Source of the DNA: Coregonus clupeaformis | Lineage: Eukaryota; Chordata; Actinopteri; Salmoniformes; Salmonidae | NCBI RefSeq assembly: GCF_020615455.1 | Contig: NC_059199.1 | Span: 20,621,589 to 20,685,588 of the forward strand | Length of the DNA stretch: 64,000 nt | Direction: 5' to 3' | Shown: positions 62,540 through 64,000 of the stretch, piece after piece | Position numbering within the stretch: position 1 is the first letter of the stretch | Layout: each line of letters begins with the position of its first letter | Notes under the pieces: generated by a model | The model's input: the letters and a program-made list of their open reading frames with translations, nothing else | The model's database searches: none | What the model was told of the DNA's origin: nothing | Position numbers and translations under genes: made by a program

Positions 62540-64000
62540 TATATTCATGTAGCAACGGTCATCAAAATTGTTAAAAGGTTTTAAAAACAATTCTAATAAA
62601 TGCAACAGTTGGACAATGGATGAAGATAATCCACATTTAAAATTTTTTTATAATCCATTTGATATAGCACATAAAGCATTTTACTGGCACGGACAAATAA
62701 TGAATTGATTTCAGTGATTTTGGTGGGAATTCAGGTATTCAATTTATTGTAAAATTTCACTTATTTCTTTCTTAGAATGCACTACTATATAAATGTTCTT
62801 ATTGTATCAACTATTTTAAATATTTTGTGTTAAAACAAATAACATTTTATGTGGCTCATTAGCATAAACACACTGGATATATTTGCGTATATGAATAAAT
62901 TAACATAAAGGGGAGGAACAGGGCTACAACCACCAAACACTTGCTCTGCCTACCCTACCTGCGCTGTCTAGACTGCCTCATTAATTACTGTTGTTGTCAC
63001 GTTCTCTTGCATAATTCAACAAGTGTGTCAATAGCAGGATACCCTAGGATTAAAAATCAACACGCTTGGTTCTAGATTACACCTATCTAAATATACTTTA
63101 CATTGTTTGCGAGATCAGACATAATATCACTATTATATGAGCGTTCATCTTCAGAAGTTGCTTTCATATCAGCGCATCAAATTTGTTAACATTTCAACTG
63201 TATTAAATGAATTTATTTTCAATTCCACAAAAAACACCCATAAAAATAAAGTTATTTTCCTTCGCTTTCTTGTGATGTTAGTGTCGAGACGGTGTGTTAA
63301 ATTGCTGACGAAGCTTTACCGTTCTTATAGATTCAACGGAAAGCCAATGTATCCCATTGAGCCCATTTGAGCCATTACCAGGGTGTGCTTGACAGGTCAT
63401 TGCAAACATTTCCGCGGTCGTAATGTTAACGTGAAAAAAATGACAGGCACAAGCAAGAGTATGAGATTCGCAGGAGTAAAATGAAAGCAGTCAATCCAGC
63501 AATCCAGCGAGATTACACCCCTCAAACTGAGGAAATAGATGCCTGAAAAAGACAGATCCTCAGGTGGGCGGGGCATGCACGTTGCTATATTAATGTGTTA
63601 CTGTGATGATTGACCTAAATCCTCGGTCACATAATCTAAAGCCATGCCTTATTATAAATATTCAGACATTGATTAAGAAAACCTTTTATGAGAAACACAT
63701 TCATTGATTGTAATAATGTGGGGTTAGCGATGCTTTCGATGTGTTGAGTGTTAATGACCTGTGAAAAGAGAAGAGAAACATATATGAGGATCAGGATAGA
63801 TGAGGATCCCAAATCACCAGATAACTCCTCCTTTACCCCCTCCAATGAGCAATGCAACAGTTTTGTTGAATTTTTTTCAATTCAAAATCAAGGACATCTA
63901 CTACGCTGTACAATCTACACCTTGCTTCGGACCTGCCTCTGCTTCATACTGAACCTCCCATCTGCAGTTTCAACAAATTCTTATTGACAAACCTCAACAT
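62540..64000. other. No feature supported
   Basis: AT-rich sequence, probably nagk intron or upstream region. I saw no repeat family with recognisable ends, no exon with good splice sites, and no RNA gene. Frames of 70-80 codons here look accidental. Confidence 0.5.

Overview
This looks like nuclear DNA of a teleost fish, most probably a salmonid. No single-copy gene with an open frame dominates. The window is a dense, deeply nested stack of Tc1/mariner transposons (several families, including one closely related to the fossils behind Sleeping Beauty), Rex1/RSg-1-like and L2-like LINEs, tRNA-derived SINEs, small foldback elements, LTR retrotransposons, one Ty3/gypsy element and one endogenous retrovirus. 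The salmonid assignment is inference from these repeat families and was not database-checked.

Host sequence appears as short exons among the repeats. A plus-strand terminal exon at 2527-2583 encodes a PABP-binding PAM2 motif ending in VKY and is best explained as the last exon of paip2b (or paip2). Minus-strand pieces at 56088-62431 encode recognisable parts of N-acetylglucosamine kinase (nagk), but this copy is dead: a SINE sits inside one exon, an extra base in a C-run shifts the frame, a 4.7-kb gypsy element sits five bases into the next exon, that exon carries an in-frame TAG, and I could not find the following exon. PAIP2B and NAGK are near neighbours in human, which supports both calls. 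Two further minus-strand exon-like segments (54659-54787, 9633-9689) have good splice signals and coding-like sequence, but I do not recognise the protein.

Layout: 1-2004 two abutting Tc1 elements; 2527-4330 paip2b exon, AC repeat and palindromic foldback repeats; 4659-9284 a Rex1-like LINE split by a Tc1-like element, then a Tc1 relic; 9475-9689 last exon and 3' UTR of the unknown gene; 9768-16295 one Tc1 split by an unclassified 1.9-kb repeat, a LINE and a solo LTR; 16406-35245 one minus-strand L2-like LINE broken into six pieces by nested insertions; 35362-43890 a head-to-tail row of Tc1-type elements with their own nested LINE and solo LTR; 43890-45095 a decayed LINE; 45332-47752 an LTR element with 54-bp coding repeats; 47879-54613 an endogenous retrovirus with near-identical LTRs but a wrecked interior; 54659-62431 host exons, gypsy and SINEs; 62540-64000 nothing I can assign.

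The most unusual element type is a pair of short LTR retroelements (23365-25189 and 45332-47752). They lack any visible pol and carry a long proline/arginine-rich frame built of 12 and 18 tandem 54-bp units. Both have 5-bp target duplications, and two related solo LTRs lie elsewhere in the window. Almost every coding segment in the window is disrupted; the L2-like LINE at 26473-29682 is the least damaged reverse transcriptase. Sequence comparisons between copies were made by eye.
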